Positions 1 through 8,756 are shown, numbered from the stretch's first letter. The stretch: DNA of 26,918 nucleotides from Dactylosporangium sp. AC04546 (GCF_022095675.1 NZ_JAHYSG010000147.1:1-26918), one strand, 5' to 3'. The notes: a model not told the origin generated them from the sequence alone. Numbers and translations are program-made.

Positions 1-1
1 G

Positions 2-211
2 CGGGCGGCCGAGGCTGAGCGGGCGGCCGAGGCTGAGCGGGCGGCCGAGGCTGAGCGGGCGGCCGAGGCTGAGCGGGCGGCCGAGGCCGAACGGGCCGCG
101 GAGGCTGAGCGGGCGGCCGAGGCTGAGCGGGCGGCCGAGGCTGAGCGGGCGGCCGAGGCTGAGCGGGCGGCCGAGGCTGAGCGGGCGGCCGAGGCTGAGC
201 GGGCGGCCGAG
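2..211 (+). repeat. In-frame 18-bp tandem repeat (RAAEAE codons)
   Basis: Eleven consecutive 18-bp units with consensus CGGGCGGCCGAGGCTGAG run from 2 to 199, and a twelfth is partial (200-211). Nine of the eleven are identical. Units at 74-91 and 92-109 differ by synonymous changes only. Each unit encodes Arg-Ala-Ala-Glu-Ala-Glu. From 212 to about 470 the repeat decays into related Ala/Glu/Arg units, including a 57-bp (19-codon) unit repeated twice at about 310-425. The protein should form a long charged single alpha-helix or coiled coil. The window starts inside the array, so the true copy number is unknown. Confidence 0.95.
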
Positions 212-1336
212 AAAGCCGAAGCCGAACGGATCGAAGCAGAGCGCGTCGAAGCCGAGCGCATCGCGGAAGCCGAACGGGCCGCCGAAGCTGAACGGATCGC
301 CGAGGCAGAGAGGGCCGCGGAAGCCGCGAGGCTGGCCGAAGAAGCCGAACGCGCCGCCGAAGCTGAGCGGGCCGCGGAAGCCGCGAGGCTGGCCGAAGCA
401 GCAGAGCGCGCTGCCGAAGCTGAGCGGGCCGCCGAAGCAGAAAGGGCCGCGGAGGCTGAGCGGGCGGGCCGGGCTGCGCGCGTCGCGGCCGAGGCTGAGG
501 CGGCCATCGCCGCCGCGCGGAAAGAGCGGGCCGAGCGTGACGCCGAGCGTGACGCGGCTGAGCGTGCCGAGCGTGAGCGCTCAGCACCCGCCGCGGCCGC
601 GGTGGGTGCGCAGGGTGATCGCGGCAGTGGCGTGGTGATCGAGCGCCGGGGCGGCCGGAGTACGAAGCCTGGCATCCTTGCTGGCGCTGGAGTTGCGGTG
701 CTGCTGGTGGTGGCGCTCGTGGTGTGGATGGTGGGCTCCGGCGGTGGCCAGGACGAGCCCGGTGGCACCGCCCAGCCCGGGAACGGGGTCAGCAGCGCGG
801 CCGCGGTGCCCTCGCCGTCGAGTCAGGAGGCCACCCCGCCGCCCAGCCAGGAACCCAGCTCGAACAGTGTGCCCGCCGGGCGGCAGTTGCCGAACCTGCC
901 CGGCGGGTGGGTCGACTATCAGGACCCGACCGGGTTCTCGGTGTACGTGCCGGCGGGGTGGAACCGGTCGAAGGAGGGGAGCATCGTGTACTTCCGGGAG
1001 CCCGGCACCGGTCGCATCCTCGGCATCGACCAGACCGACAAGCCGCGGCCCGACCCGGTCGCCGACTGGCAGGCCCAGTCGAAGTCCCGGGTCGCCGACG
1101 GGCACTTCCCGCAGTACACCGAGATCCACATCCAGCCGGTCGACTATTTCCTGAAGGCGGCCGACTGGGAGTTCACGTTCACGCGCAACGGGGTGCGCAA
1201 GCACGTGAACAACCGGGGGGTCGTGACGTCGCCCACGCAGGCGTACGGGTTCTACTGGGAGACGGCCGACGCGGACTGGGCGGCGTCGCGCGACGCCCTC
1301 CAGATGGTGTTCGACAGCTTCCGGCCCCGGGTGTGA
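2..1336 (+). CDS. C-terminal part of a membrane-anchored protein, probably a PknB-type Ser/Thr kinase (5' partial)
   Basis: The frame is open from the first complete codon to a TGA at 1334-1336, so the N-terminus lies outside the window. The order is: about 190 codons of Arg/Ala/Glu repeats (2-580), a basic stretch, one transmembrane helix (about 671-739, Leu/Val-rich, ending WMVG), a Gly/Pro/Ser linker, then a soluble domain of about 145 residues from about 880 with motifs such as DPTGFSVYVP and GILGID-like strands. The type II topology puts that domain outside the cell. Known: many actinobacterial Ser/Thr kinases end in a TM helix plus an extracellular sensor with this DPTGFSV...PxGW pattern. 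Inference: the kinase domain lay upstream, but no kinase motif is visible here. An alternative is a membrane protein with only the helix and the sensor. The 3' end overlaps the convergent FUSC gene by 85 bp. Confidence is high for the coding frame and moderate for the kinase identity. Confidence 0.75.
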   Translation, partial: RAAEAERAAEAERAAEAERAAEAERAAEAERAAEAERAAEAERAAEAERAAEAERAAEAERAAEAERAAEKAEAERIEAERVEAERIAEAERAAEAERIAEAERAAEAARLAEEAERAAEAERAAEAARLAEAAERAAEAERAAEAERAAEAERAGRAARVAAEAEAAIAAARKERAERDAERDAAERAERERSAPAAAAVGAQGDRGSGVVIERRGGRSTKPGILAGAGVAVLLVVALVVWMVGSGGGQDEPGGTAQPGNGVSSAAAVPSPSSQEATPPPSQEPSSNSVPAGRQLPNLPGGWVDYQDPTGFSVYVPAGWNRSKEGSIVYFREPGTGRILGIDQTDKPRPDPVADWQAQSKSRVADGHFPQYTEIHIQPVDYFLKAADWEFTFTRNGVRKHVNNRGVVTSPTQAYGFYWETADADWAASRDALQMVFDSFRPRV

Positions 1337-3489
1337 CGGGCCGGGCCGACCAGCGTCCGTTGCAGGCGGCGCGCCGCGTCCAGGTGGCCGCCCGTCCACA
1401 CCATGCGGACGGCGGTCGCGGCCGACGTCGCCCGCAGTTCGTGGTCGACCGCTTCCCGCAGCAGTACCGCGGTCTCGGTGCCCGGCAGCGGCGCCGGCAC
1501 GGGTGCCCGGCCGGCCAGGGCGCCGGCGAGCGCGTCGTACCACCCGGCGACCGCGTCGCCCGCGTCCTGCAGCACCCGGCGGGCCGCGCCCCGCTCGCCG
1601 GTGTCGGTGCCGGGGTCGCCCGACCACAGGTCGAGCACCGCGTCGGCGGCGAGGCGGAGGCCGGCGACGCCGGTGACGAGCCGGGTGACCTCGGTGAGGG
1701 GGACGGGCTTCGCGCCGCGCTCGCCGAGGTACGTGCGGAAGGCGTCGTCGAGGCGGCGCGCCGAGGCGGCGGCCCGCAGCGAGCTGCTGTGCGGGGCGTC
1801 GGCGGCGGGCACGGTACCGTCGCATCGGGTGACCCCGAAGTCCACCGCGTCGCGCAGGTAGGCGGCGCTGTCCTCGTAGGCCTCGGCCATGGCCTGGTCG
1901 AGCGCCCGGCCGGCGCCCCGCGGCCAGAACAGCAGGCCGACCGCGAGGCTCACGGCGCAGCCGATCGCGACGTCCTCGATGCGCACGATGCCGACCCGCC
2001 AGCCGGTCGGCTCGATGATGTTGAACAGCAGGAAGATCGCGATCGTGAAGCCGGCCTGCCCGGCGGCGAAGCCGACGACGGCCGGGGCGAGGCCGGCGAA
2101 CAGCACGGCGAGGGGTAGCAGCAGCCAGAACGCGGTGCGCTGGGTGCCCAGGACCGTGACGAGCGCGCCCCCGACGACGATGCCGGCGAACGTGCCGGCG
2201 AGGCCGCGCAGCGCCGTCTGCCCGGTGCTGAGCGCGTTGGACCGCAGCACCGACATGGCACCGAGCGCCACCCAGAACGAGTGCTGCACGCCGGTCACCC
2301 GCGCCACGAGTACCGCGAGCGCCAGCGCCACGGCCACCCGCACGCTGTTGTGCAGCCAGACGGAGTGCGGCTCCAGGTGCGCCGCGGCCCGCTCCCGGGC
2401 GGCGTAGAGCGGGCTGCCGATGCCGCTGGGCTGCCAGCCGAGGACGCGCCGCCCGAGGGTACGGCGGTCGGCGGCCACCGTCAGCTCGACGTTCGCGGCC
2501 ACGGCGGCGACCGCGAAGCTCACCTCCTGCGCGCGGAACCCGGGGTCGAGCGAGTCGGGCCGGCTCTCCCCCGTCGCCTCCCGCTCGTTGCCCCAGCTCG
2601 CGGCGCGCAGGTCGGCGACGGCGCCGTGGAACCGGTTCGTGTCCCCGCCCCCGTCCAGCAGGTCCGCCGACTCGTGCAGCACCACCCCCGCGGCGAAGGC
2701 GGCCTTACAGGCGGCGGCGGTACCGCGCGGCGTCGTCAGCCGCCCGACGATCTCCCCGAGCCAGCTCAGCTCGTCGACCAGCCGCACGAGTGCCCGGGCG
2801 CCCGTGCTCAGCCCGGTCGGCCGGTACGGCGCGCCGTAGAAGTCCCGCTGCAGCGCGGTGACGGCGCGCTCGGCGCGCTCGACCGCCAGGGCGACCTCTT
2901 CCGGCGACCCGCCGGGCAGCCCGAGCCCGGCCGCGCTGCCGGCCCGCAGCCGGTCGGCGAGCGCCGCGCACGCCCCGGCGACCCGTCCCCGCAGCGGGTC
3001 GCTCACCGGCGCCGGCCACAGCACGGCGACCGCCACGACGCTGATCGCGACCGCGATCCCCCACCCGGTGAGCCGCCCGGCGATGTCCTCGCCCGGGAGT
3101 GAGGACGACAGGACGTACGGCAGCAGCATCGCCGTGGCCGCCCCGGCGAGCACCGAGCTGACCACGCCCGAGAACCACACCCCGAAGGCCACTCCCGCGG
3201 TGACGACGACGGCGACCCAGGTGACCTGGGATGTGGCGGTACCGAGGGCGATGAACACGGCCCCGACCACCCCGAGCGCGACCTGCGCCCGGATCCGGTC
3301 GACGATGGTCCCGCTGAAGTCCACGAAGAGCAGCAGGGCGAAGGCCCCGAACGCCGCGTACGTGGCCACGGTGGCGTCCACCCACGTCCCGACCCCGAAC
3401 GCGACGGGCATGACCAGCGCGGTCCGCAACGCCCGCCGCCCCGCACTGAACCCGGAGTCCCGCCGCCGCACCCACTCGATGAGCCGCAC
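1252..3489 (-). CDS. FUSC family membrane protein (putative aromatic-compound exporter)
   Basis: 745 residues. An N-terminal block of hydrophobic segments (about 20-160) and a second block (about 375-530) flank a soluble middle region and a soluble tail. This two-block layout, with a conserved VRVAVALALA start to block two and a GAMSVLRSNA-like loop, is typical of the FUSC/fusaric-acid-resistance-like family, which includes AaeB-type efflux proteins and many actinobacterial members of unknown substrate. Likely role: inner-membrane export of aromatic or other organic acids (inference). The GTG start at 3489 has a stop codon directly before it and no clear Shine-Dalgarno, so a start a few codons downstream is possible. 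The gene is divergent from the phosphatase gene (97 bp apart). Its last 28 codons lie antisense to the end of the kinase-like gene. Confidence 0.85.
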   Translation of the reverse strand: MRLIEWVRRRDSGFSAGRRALRTALVMPVAFGVGTWVDATVATYAAFGAFALLLFVDFSGTIVDRIRAQVALGVVGAVFIALGTATSQVTWVAVVVTAGVAFGVWFSGVVSSVLAGAATAMLLPYVLSSSLPGEDIAGRLTGWGIAVAISVVAVAVLWPAPVSDPLRGRVAGACAALADRLRAGSAAGLGLPGGSPEEVALAVERAERAVTALQRDFYGAPYRPTGLSTGARALVRLVDELSWLGEIVGRLTTPRGTAAACKAAFAAGVVLHESADLLDGGGDTNRFHGAVADLRAASWGNEREATGESRPDSLDPGFRAQEVSFAVAAVAANVELTVAADRRTLGRRVLGWQPSGIGSPLYAARERAAAHLEPHSVWLHNSVRVAVALALAVLVARVTGVQHSFWVALGAMSVLRSNALSTGQTALRGLAGTFAGIVVGGALVTVLGTQRTAFWLLLPLAVLFAGLAPAVVGFAAGQAGFTIAIFLLFNIIEPTGWRVGIVRIEDVAIGCAVSLAVGLLFWPRGAGRALDQAMAEAYEDSAAYLRDAVDFGVTRCDGTVPAADAPHSSSLRAAASARRLDDAFRTYLGERGAKPVPLTEVTRLVTGVAGLRLAADAVLDLWSGDPGTDTGERGAARRVLQDAGDAVAGWYDALAGALAGRAPVPAPLPGTETAVLLREAVDHELRATSAATAVRMVWTGGHLDAARRLQRTLVGPARHTRGRKLSNTIWRASRDAAQSASAVSQ

Positions 3490-3574
3490 CTAGGCATCGG
3501 AGCACGCTTCCCGCCGCCGTCGGGGTGACCGCAGGGGTGGCTTGGTGCTGCGGCAACGCGGTGCGGGCTGCGCG

Positions 3575-3580
3575 TAGGGT
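3575..3580 (+). promoter_or_regulatory. Probable -10 element of a leaderless promoter
   Basis: TAGGGT lies six bases before the ATG of the phosphatase gene, which would put transcription start on the ATG itself. There is no Shine-Dalgarno and no convincing -35 element. Confidence 0.5.
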
Positions 3581-3586
3581 GGGTCG

Positions 3587-4018
3587 ATGGCTGACGGGTG
3601 GGAGGCGGACGGCGCCGGGGTGGTGCGGTTGCCGTCGGGGCGGCTGATCCGGGGGCGTGGGCTGCGGCGGCCGCTGGCTGGTGGTCCGGTGCCGTCGTTC
3701 GGGCTGTATCTGCTGGGCAAGCCGCCGCCGGCCGTCGACTGGGCGTCGCGGTGGCTGCGGTGGCCCGACTTCCGGCTGCCGGCCGACCGGGCGGACGCCG
3801 CCGACGCGTTCCGGGACCTGCTGGAGCGGTCCGGGAGCGAGCGGGTCGAGGTCGCGTGCGCCGGCGGTCAGGGGCGCACGGGCACGGCCCTGGCCTGCGT
3901 CGTGATCCTGGACGGCGTCCCGGCCGCCGATGCGGTGGCCTGGGTCCGGGACCACTACTCCCCGCACGCGGTCGAGACCCCGTGGCAGCGCCGCTACGTC
4001 ACCCGCTTCTCCCCCTGA
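3587..4018 (+). CDS. Small protein tyrosine phosphatase family protein
   Basis: 143 residues, cytoplasmic, with no signal peptide. The catalytic P-loop is CAGGQGRTG at 91-99: nucleophile Cys91 and Arg97 fit the CX5R signature, followed by the conserved Thr-Gly. A WPDF sequence at 59-62 matches the WPD loop that carries the general-acid Asp (Asp61) in classical PTPs. The C-terminal part (RDHYSPHAVETPWQ) is conserved in a compact actinobacterial PTP subfamily. At 143 residues it is much shorter than eukaryotic PTP domains. The likely reaction is hydrolysis of phosphotyrosine or another phosphoester; the substrate is unknown. The ATG at 3587 is supported by the -10-like TAGGGT six bases upstream (leaderless). 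It is convergent with the permease gene. Confidence 0.82.
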   Translation: MADGWEADGAGVVRLPSGRLIRGRGLRRPLAGGPVPSFGLYLLGKPPPAVDWASRWLRWPDFRLPADRADAADAFRDLLERSGSERVEVACAGGQGRTGTALACVVILDGVPAADAVAWVRDHYSPHAVETPWQRRYVTRFSP

Positions 4019-4033
4019 CCCGCCAGCGGGTCA
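4016..4033. terminator. Stop-codon hairpin between convergent genes
   Basis: TGACCCGC and GCGGGTCA form a perfect 8-bp inverted repeat separated by CA. The outer TGA of each arm is the stop codon of one of the two convergent genes (phosphatase on +, permease on -). It could act as a bidirectional terminator although no T-tract follows. Confidence 0.5.
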
Positions 4034-6487
4034 GTCCTTGGCGGCCAGGGCCTGGATCGGGCGCTTGCGGAGCAGGTGGGTCACCGGGAGGATCGTCGTG
4101 CCCAGGGCCAGCGCCGCGGCGGCGGCCAGGATGGCCGCGTAGGCGGGCCAGGGAACATACGGGACCAGGCGACCCGTGGCCGTGTGCACCACCGATGTCA
4201 GGGTCACGGCGGCGATCGCGCCGCCCAGGAGTAAGGCCGTGCCCAGCAGCGCGGTCTGCTCGGCGTGGACCATGCGGCGGGTCTGGGCCTTCGTCGCGCC
4301 CGCCAGGCGGAGCAGGGCCAGCTCGCGGGCGCGGGACAGGGCCGCCACCACCATCGTGTTCGCGGCGGCCAGCGCCGCGAAGGTCACCAGGACCGCGATC
4401 AGGAGGCGGTTCAGCCAGGCGCTCAGGGCCAGGTCGGTGGCCAGGCTCGCGGTCAGGGCGGCCGGCGGTGTCAGCGTCGCGCCCGGGTGAGCGGCCAGCC
4501 AGCCGGCCAGGGCAGGCGGCACGCCCGCGCCCGGATGCGCGGCCGGCCACCCGGACAGGGCCGCCGCCAGGTCGGTGCCCGGTGCCGAGCGGAGCAGGAC
4601 GTGGTCGTCCGTCACCGCCGCGGTGTGGCCGGTCACCGTCGCGCGGGCGAGGGTGACGTCGCCGAAGGCCAGGCCGCGGTCGTAGACGGCGGCCACGCGC
4701 AGCACCGCGGGGGTGCCGTCGCCGAGCCACAGCGAGACGCGGTCGCCCACGTCCCAGCCGTGGCTCGACGCCTGCATCGACGACACGGCCAGGCTGGTGG
4801 CGTCCAGGTCGGCCAGGCTGCCGCGGCGGACCCGCAGGTCCTGGGTCGACGGCAGGTCCTCCGGGTCGACGGCCTGCGCCGGGAGGGACTCGGCGCCGTC
4901 GAACACGCGGACCACGACCGCGGTGCGGTGCACGCCCGTGGCGGCGGCCACGCCGGGGAGCCGGCGGAGCTCGGCGGCCGCCGACGGGGGCAGGCCGCCG
5001 GGAGCCGTCACCGCGACGGTCGCCACGGTGCCGGCGCGGTGCTGGGCGACCGTCTCCCGCGAAAGGTTGTCCTGCAGGAACCACACGGAGCCGCCCAGGC
5101 CGACCGCCAGCACGAGCGCGGTGAGGACGGTGACCGTGCCGCGCGCGTTGGCCCGCAGGTTGGCCGCGGCGAGCCGGCCGCCGGCGCCGAAGACGAGCCG
5201 CAGCGGGCGGGCGAGCAGCCGGGCGGCGGTGGCGTTGATCCACGGGGCGAGGAGGGCGACGGCGAGCACCAGCAGGTACAGCAGGCCGGTCGCGGACGCC
5301 AGCGCCGTCGTCCCGCCGGTGACGGCCGTGACCACGACGAGCGTGGCGCCGCCGGCGAGCGCGGTCACGCCGGCGCCGAAGCGGAGGCGGCGGCGCGGGC
5401 GCGGCGGCGCGCCGGCCGGGAGGCGGACCGCGCGCCAGGTGCCCAGCAGGGCGGCGACGGCCGCGACGAGCAGCACGACCGCGGCGACCGCCGGGGCGGC
5501 GAGCAGGCCCTCGCGGAACGGGAAGTCGGCCGGGACGACACCGCGGTCGAGCAGCCCGGCCCGCACCCAGCGGCCGGCCAGCCAGCCCAGCGGCAGGCCG
5601 AGGGCGACGGCGACGAGGCCGAGCGCGAGCACCTCGGCGAGGACGAGCCGGCGGACCTGGCCGCGGGTGGCGGCGACGGAGCGCAGCAGGGTCAGCTCGC
5701 GGCGGCGCTGCCGGACGGCGAGGCCGACGGTGGCGGCGACGACGAACCCCACGAGCAGCACGACGTAGCCGCCGAAGGCCGCGCCGATCTCGACGAGCAG
5801 CGCCGCGGCCCGGGCGCCGGCGGGGTGCTCGGCCCGGCCGCGCTCGGCGCCGCGGTACACCTGGAAATCCCCGGCGGTGTCGAGGGCGCCGGACACGAGG
5901 AGGGCGTCGGCCTGCCCGGGGCGCGGGTTGAGGGCGAGCGCGTGGGCGGTGGTGAAGTACACGCCGGGGCCGTCGACGATGCCGCTCACCCGATACCGCC
6001 GGGTGACGCCGCCCGCCGACAGCTCGACCGTGTCACCGGGCGACCCGGCGAACAGCGGGGACACGGCGACCTCGTCGTCCGCCGAAGGCGCGGCGCCGCG
6101 CAGCACGGCGACGCCGCCGAAGCCGTGGCCCAGAAGCGGCACGCCGCCGGCGACGACCGGGATCGTCACGTCGGGGACGACCGCCGTGACGCCCGGCACC
6201 GAACGGAGCCGGTCGGCCAGGGACAGCGGCACCGTGCCGCCCTCGGGCAGCCCGACCGTGGACGTCGTCGGCGTGCCGTCGAGGTCGGTGCCGGTCACCG
6301 TCAGGTCGGGGCGGGCGACGACCGCGTCGGCCGCCGCGTAGCGGACCGGCGCGGCCGAGAACCGCAGCCCCGACTCGACGAGCGAGCCCATGGCGAGCAG
6401 GATCGCGACGCCCGCCGTGAGCGCGACCAGGGTGGCCACGGCGGTGCCGGGACGGTGCCGCAGGGAGCGCAGCGCGAGGCGAGTCAT
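4031..6487 (-). CDS. ABC transporter permease, FtsX/MacB type
   Basis: 818 residues from the ATG at 6487 (MTRLALRSLRHRPGT). A first TM helix at about 14-36 is followed by a periplasmic-core-like domain, then an FtsX block with the diagnostic cytoplasmic segment RRRELTLLRSVAATRGQVRR. A second copy of this layout ends with ARELALLRLAGATKAQTRRM and three TM helices. The duplicated FtsX module is typical of actinobacterial lipoprotein- or peptide-type ABC permeases. The frame is open about 95 codons further upstream, but that part is out of character. GAAGG lies just before the ATG, and TAGCGT (6498-6503) lies 7 nt before an in-frame GTG at 6490, so the start may be either codon. A small dyad, TAGC-AGGC-GCTA (6553-6564), sits further upstream. 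No ATPase gene adjoins it, although such permeases normally pair with one. Confidence 0.88.
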   Translation of the reverse strand: MTRLALRSLRHRPGTAVATLVALTAGVAILLAMGSLVESGLRFSAAPVRYAAADAVVARPDLTVTGTDLDGTPTTSTVGLPEGGTVPLSLADRLRSVPGVTAVVPDVTIPVVAGGVPLLGHGFGGVAVLRGAAPSADDEVAVSPLFAGSPGDTVELSAGGVTRRYRVSGIVDGPGVYFTTAHALALNPRPGQADALLVSGALDTAGDFQVYRGAERGRAEHPAGARAAALLVEIGAAFGGYVVLLVGFVVAATVGLAVRQRRRELTLLRSVAATRGQVRRLVLAEVLALGLVAVALGLPLGWLAGRWVRAGLLDRGVVPADFPFREGLLAAPAVAAVVLLVAAVAALLGTWRAVRLPAGAPPRPRRRLRFGAGVTALAGGATLVVVTAVTGGTTALASATGLLYLLVLAVALLAPWINATAARLLARPLRLVFGAGGRLAAANLRANARGTVTVLTALVLAVGLGGSVWFLQDNLSRETVAQHRAGTVATVAVTAPGGLPPSAAAELRRLPGVAAATGVHRTAVVVRVFDGAESLPAQAVDPEDLPSTQDLRVRRGSLADLDATSLAVSSMQASSHGWDVGDRVSLWLGDGTPAVLRVAAVYDRGLAFGDVTLARATVTGHTAAVTDDHVLLRSAPGTDLAAALSGWPAAHPGAGVPPALAGWLAAHPGATLTPPAALTASLATDLALSAWLNRLLIAVLVTFAALAAANTMVVAALSRARELALLRLAGATKAQTRRMVHAEQTALLGTALLLGGAIAAVTLTSVVHTATGRLVPYVPWPAYAAILAAAAALALGTTILPVTHLLRKRPIQALAAKD

Positions 6488-6570
6488 CACGCCTTCGACG
6501 CTAGGAAACCCCGCGGCGCCGGACCATCCAGCCAGGTGGAGGATCGCAGGTATAGCAGGCGCTACCCCGG

Positions 6571-8721
6571 TCAGGGGTTCGCGGCCTCCACCAGCTTCGC
6601 CAGGTTCTCCCCGGCGAGCCGCTCCCCCATGAACGCCGCGAGGCGGGACAGCGGGAGGCTCGCCATGAGCGCGAACATCTCCGGGTCGGCGACCAGCCCA
6701 CCGCCGCTCTCCGTGGCGATCGCCGCGAACGCCTCGCCGAGCACCGCGGCGCCCTGCGGGTCCGCGAACCACTCGCCGAGCGTGGAGTCCGCCGTCAGCG
6801 GCCGCCGCTCGTCGTCGCCGTCGAGCGCCACGGAAACGGTGGCGTGCAGGTCGCGCGACGAGGAGCCGACGGAGAACACGTAGTCCCCCGCCTCGACGAC
6901 CCAGCGGCCGAGCGCGACGTCCCAGTAGGCCAGGTCCTCGAACGGCACGAACAGCGAGACCTCGGCCGCCGCGCCGGCCGCGATGAACACGTTCTCGAAA
7001 CCGCGAAGCTCGCGCGGCGCCCGGCGGACCCGGGACACGGGCTTCCCGGCGTACAGCTGCACGACCTCACGCCCGTCCCTCGCTCCGGTGTTGGTGACGG
7101 TGACGCGCACGGAGACGCCGCCGTCGACGACCGAGGCAACGGCCGGGCCGTAGGAGAACGTGGTGTAGGACAGGCCGAAGCCGAACGGGTACGCGACCGG
7201 CTGCTCCCGCGCGTCGAAGGCGCGGTAGCCGACGTGGACGCCCTCGCCGTAGCGGACGTGGCCCTGCTCGCCGGGCCAGTCCAGGAACGCCGGGTGATCG
7301 GAGAGGCGCAGCGGGATCGTCTCGGCGAGCCGGCCCGACGGGTTGACCCGTCCGAACAGCACATCGGCGATCGCACCGCCGCCGGCCTGCCCGAGCAGCC
7401 AGCCCTCGACGAGCGCGGGCACGGCGGCGTCCCACGGCGTGGTGCGCACGACGGCGCCGTTGGACAGCACGACGACCGTGCGCGGGTTCGCCGCGGCGAC
7501 CCGGGTGATGAGCTCGATGTGCGCGGCCGGCAGGTCCCACGACTCGCGGTCCGCGCCCTCGGTCTCGCGCTCGGTGCCGGCGAACACGACCGCCACCGAC
7601 GCCTCGCGGGCGAGCGCGACGGCCGCCTCGACGTCGTCGTAGCCGGGCGCGAAGGTGACGGCTCCGCCGACCAGGGCCGTGATCTCGTCGAGCGCGGTGT
7701 CGAGCCGGGTCGGCGTGATCTGGGAGCTGCCGCCGCCCTGGTACCGCGGCGTCCGCGCCTGCTCACCGAGGACCGCGATCGACGCGTCGGCGGCCAGCGG
7801 CAGCACCCCGCCGTCGTTCTTCAGCAGCACGATGCCCCGCCCGGCGACCTCGCGGGCCAGCGCGTGGTGGGCGTCGGCGTCGTACGTGAACTGCCCACGC
7901 GCGGCCTCGGCCCGGCGCACGAGCGCCGCGACGCGCGAGGCGGACGCGTCGAGCTCGGGCGAGCCGCCGGTGGCGACGAGCGCCCGGTCGCCGGCCGGGT
8001 CCGGGCCGGGCATGGTCAGGTCGAGGCCGGCCCGGACGGCGGCGACCCGGTCGACGACCGCGCCCCAGTCCGACACGACGACGCCCTCGTAGCTCCACTC
8101 GTCGCGCAGCACCTCGGTGAGCAGCCACCGGTGCTGGGAGGCGTGGACGCCGTTGATCCGGTTGTACGAGCACATGACGGTCCACGGCCGCGCCTGCTGG
8201 ACGACCCGCTGGAACGCGCGCAGGTACAGCTCGCGCAGCGTGCGCTCGTCGACGTCGGCGCTGACGCGCATGCGGTCGGTCTCCTGGCTGTTGATCGCGA
8301 AGTGCTTCAGCGACGCGCCGACCTCGCGGCTCTGCAGGCCGCGCACCCACTCGACGGCGAGCACGCCGGTGAGCAGCGGGTCCTCGGAGAGGTACTCGAA
8401 GTTGCGGCCGCCCAGCGGGTGCCGCTTGAGGTTGATGCCGGGCCCGAGCAGCACCGACACGTCCATGGCCCGGAACTCGTCGCCGAGCGCCTCGCCGACC
8501 CGGTGGGCGAGTGCGGGGTCCCAGGTCGAGCCGAGCGCGACCGCCGGCGGGAAGCAGGTCGACGCCTCGCTGGCCAGGATGCCCACGTGGTCGGCGCCGG
8601 TGAGCTGCTTGCGCACGCCGTGCGGGCCGTCGGTGAGCATCACGTCCGGCAGGCCGGCGACCGCCTTGGTGCGCCAGAAGCTGCTGCCGCTGGTGATCGC
8701 GGCCTTCTCCTCGAGGTCCAC
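6571..8721 (-). CDS. Glycoside hydrolase family 3 beta-glycosidase
   Basis: 716 residues, no signal peptide, so cytoplasmic. The GH3 N-terminal TIM barrel carries TDGPHGVR near the start, KHFAIN and the nucleophile motif VVVSDWGAV (Asp218 in this numbering). The second domain has TERETEGADRESWDLP, where the acid/base Glu of bxlB-like beta-glucosidases lies. A fibronectin III-like domain (VTVTNTGARDGREVVQLY) follows, then a C-terminal tail with LGEWFADP. Reaction: hydrolysis of terminal beta-glucosyl (or xylosyl) residues from oligosaccharides; the substrate is not resolvable from sequence. Start choice: a GTG at 8727 sits directly on the AAGGAG box (8727-8732), whereas the GTG at 8721 lies five bases after it and is preferred. 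It is divergent from the TetR gene across a shared dyad. Confidence 0.92.
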   Translation of the reverse strand: MDLEEKAAITSGSSFWRTKAVAGLPDVMLTDGPHGVRKQLTGADHVGILASEASTCFPPAVALGSTWDPALAHRVGEALGDEFRAMDVSVLLGPGINLKRHPLGGRNFEYLSEDPLLTGVLAVEWVRGLQSREVGASLKHFAINSQETDRMRVSADVDERTLRELYLRAFQRVVQQARPWTVMCSYNRINGVHASQHRWLLTEVLRDEWSYEGVVVSDWGAVVDRVAAVRAGLDLTMPGPDPAGDRALVATGGSPELDASASRVAALVRRAEAARGQFTYDADAHHALAREVAGRGIVLLKNDGGVLPLAADASIAVLGEQARTPRYQGGGSSQITPTRLDTALDEITALVGGAVTFAPGYDDVEAAVALAREASVAVVFAGTERETEGADRESWDLPAAHIELITRVAAANPRTVVVLSNGAVVRTTPWDAAVPALVEGWLLGQAGGGAIADVLFGRVNPSGRLAETIPLRLSDHPAFLDWPGEQGHVRYGEGVHVGYRAFDAREQPVAYPFGFGLSYTTFSYGPAVASVVDGGVSVRVTVTNTGARDGREVVQLYAGKPVSRVRRAPRELRGFENVFIAAGAAAEVSLFVPFEDLAYWDVALGRWVVEAGDYVFSVGSSSRDLHATVSVALDGDDERRPLTADSTLGEWFADPQGAAVLGEAFAAIATESGGGLVADPEMFALMASLPLSRLAAFMGERLAGENLAKLVEAANP

Positions 8722-8729
8722 CGGCACTC

Positions 8730-8756
8730 CTTACCTAGTACTTAGTAGGTAGTAAG
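8730..8756. promoter_or_regulatory. Probable TetR operator between GH3 and tetR-type genes
   Basis: A 27-bp imperfect dyad has arms CTTAC and GTAAG at the ends and TACT/AGTA around the central T; 9 of 13 base pairs match. A second overlapping dyad, CCTAG-TAC/TTAGTAGG, matches at 6 of 8 pairs (8734-8749). The stretch is AT-rich against the surrounding GC-rich DNA. It covers the tetR -10 element and touches the GH3 ribosome-binding site, so binding here could silence both genes. Confidence 0.7.

Noticed and set aside
2..211. A CRISPR array or intergenic minisatellite
   Set aside because: The 18-bp repeats have no spacers and keep the reading frame, so they are coding repeats.
8722..8727. The GTG at 8727 as GH3 start
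   Set aside because: It overlaps the AAGGAG ribosome-binding site; the GTG at 8721 has correct spacing.
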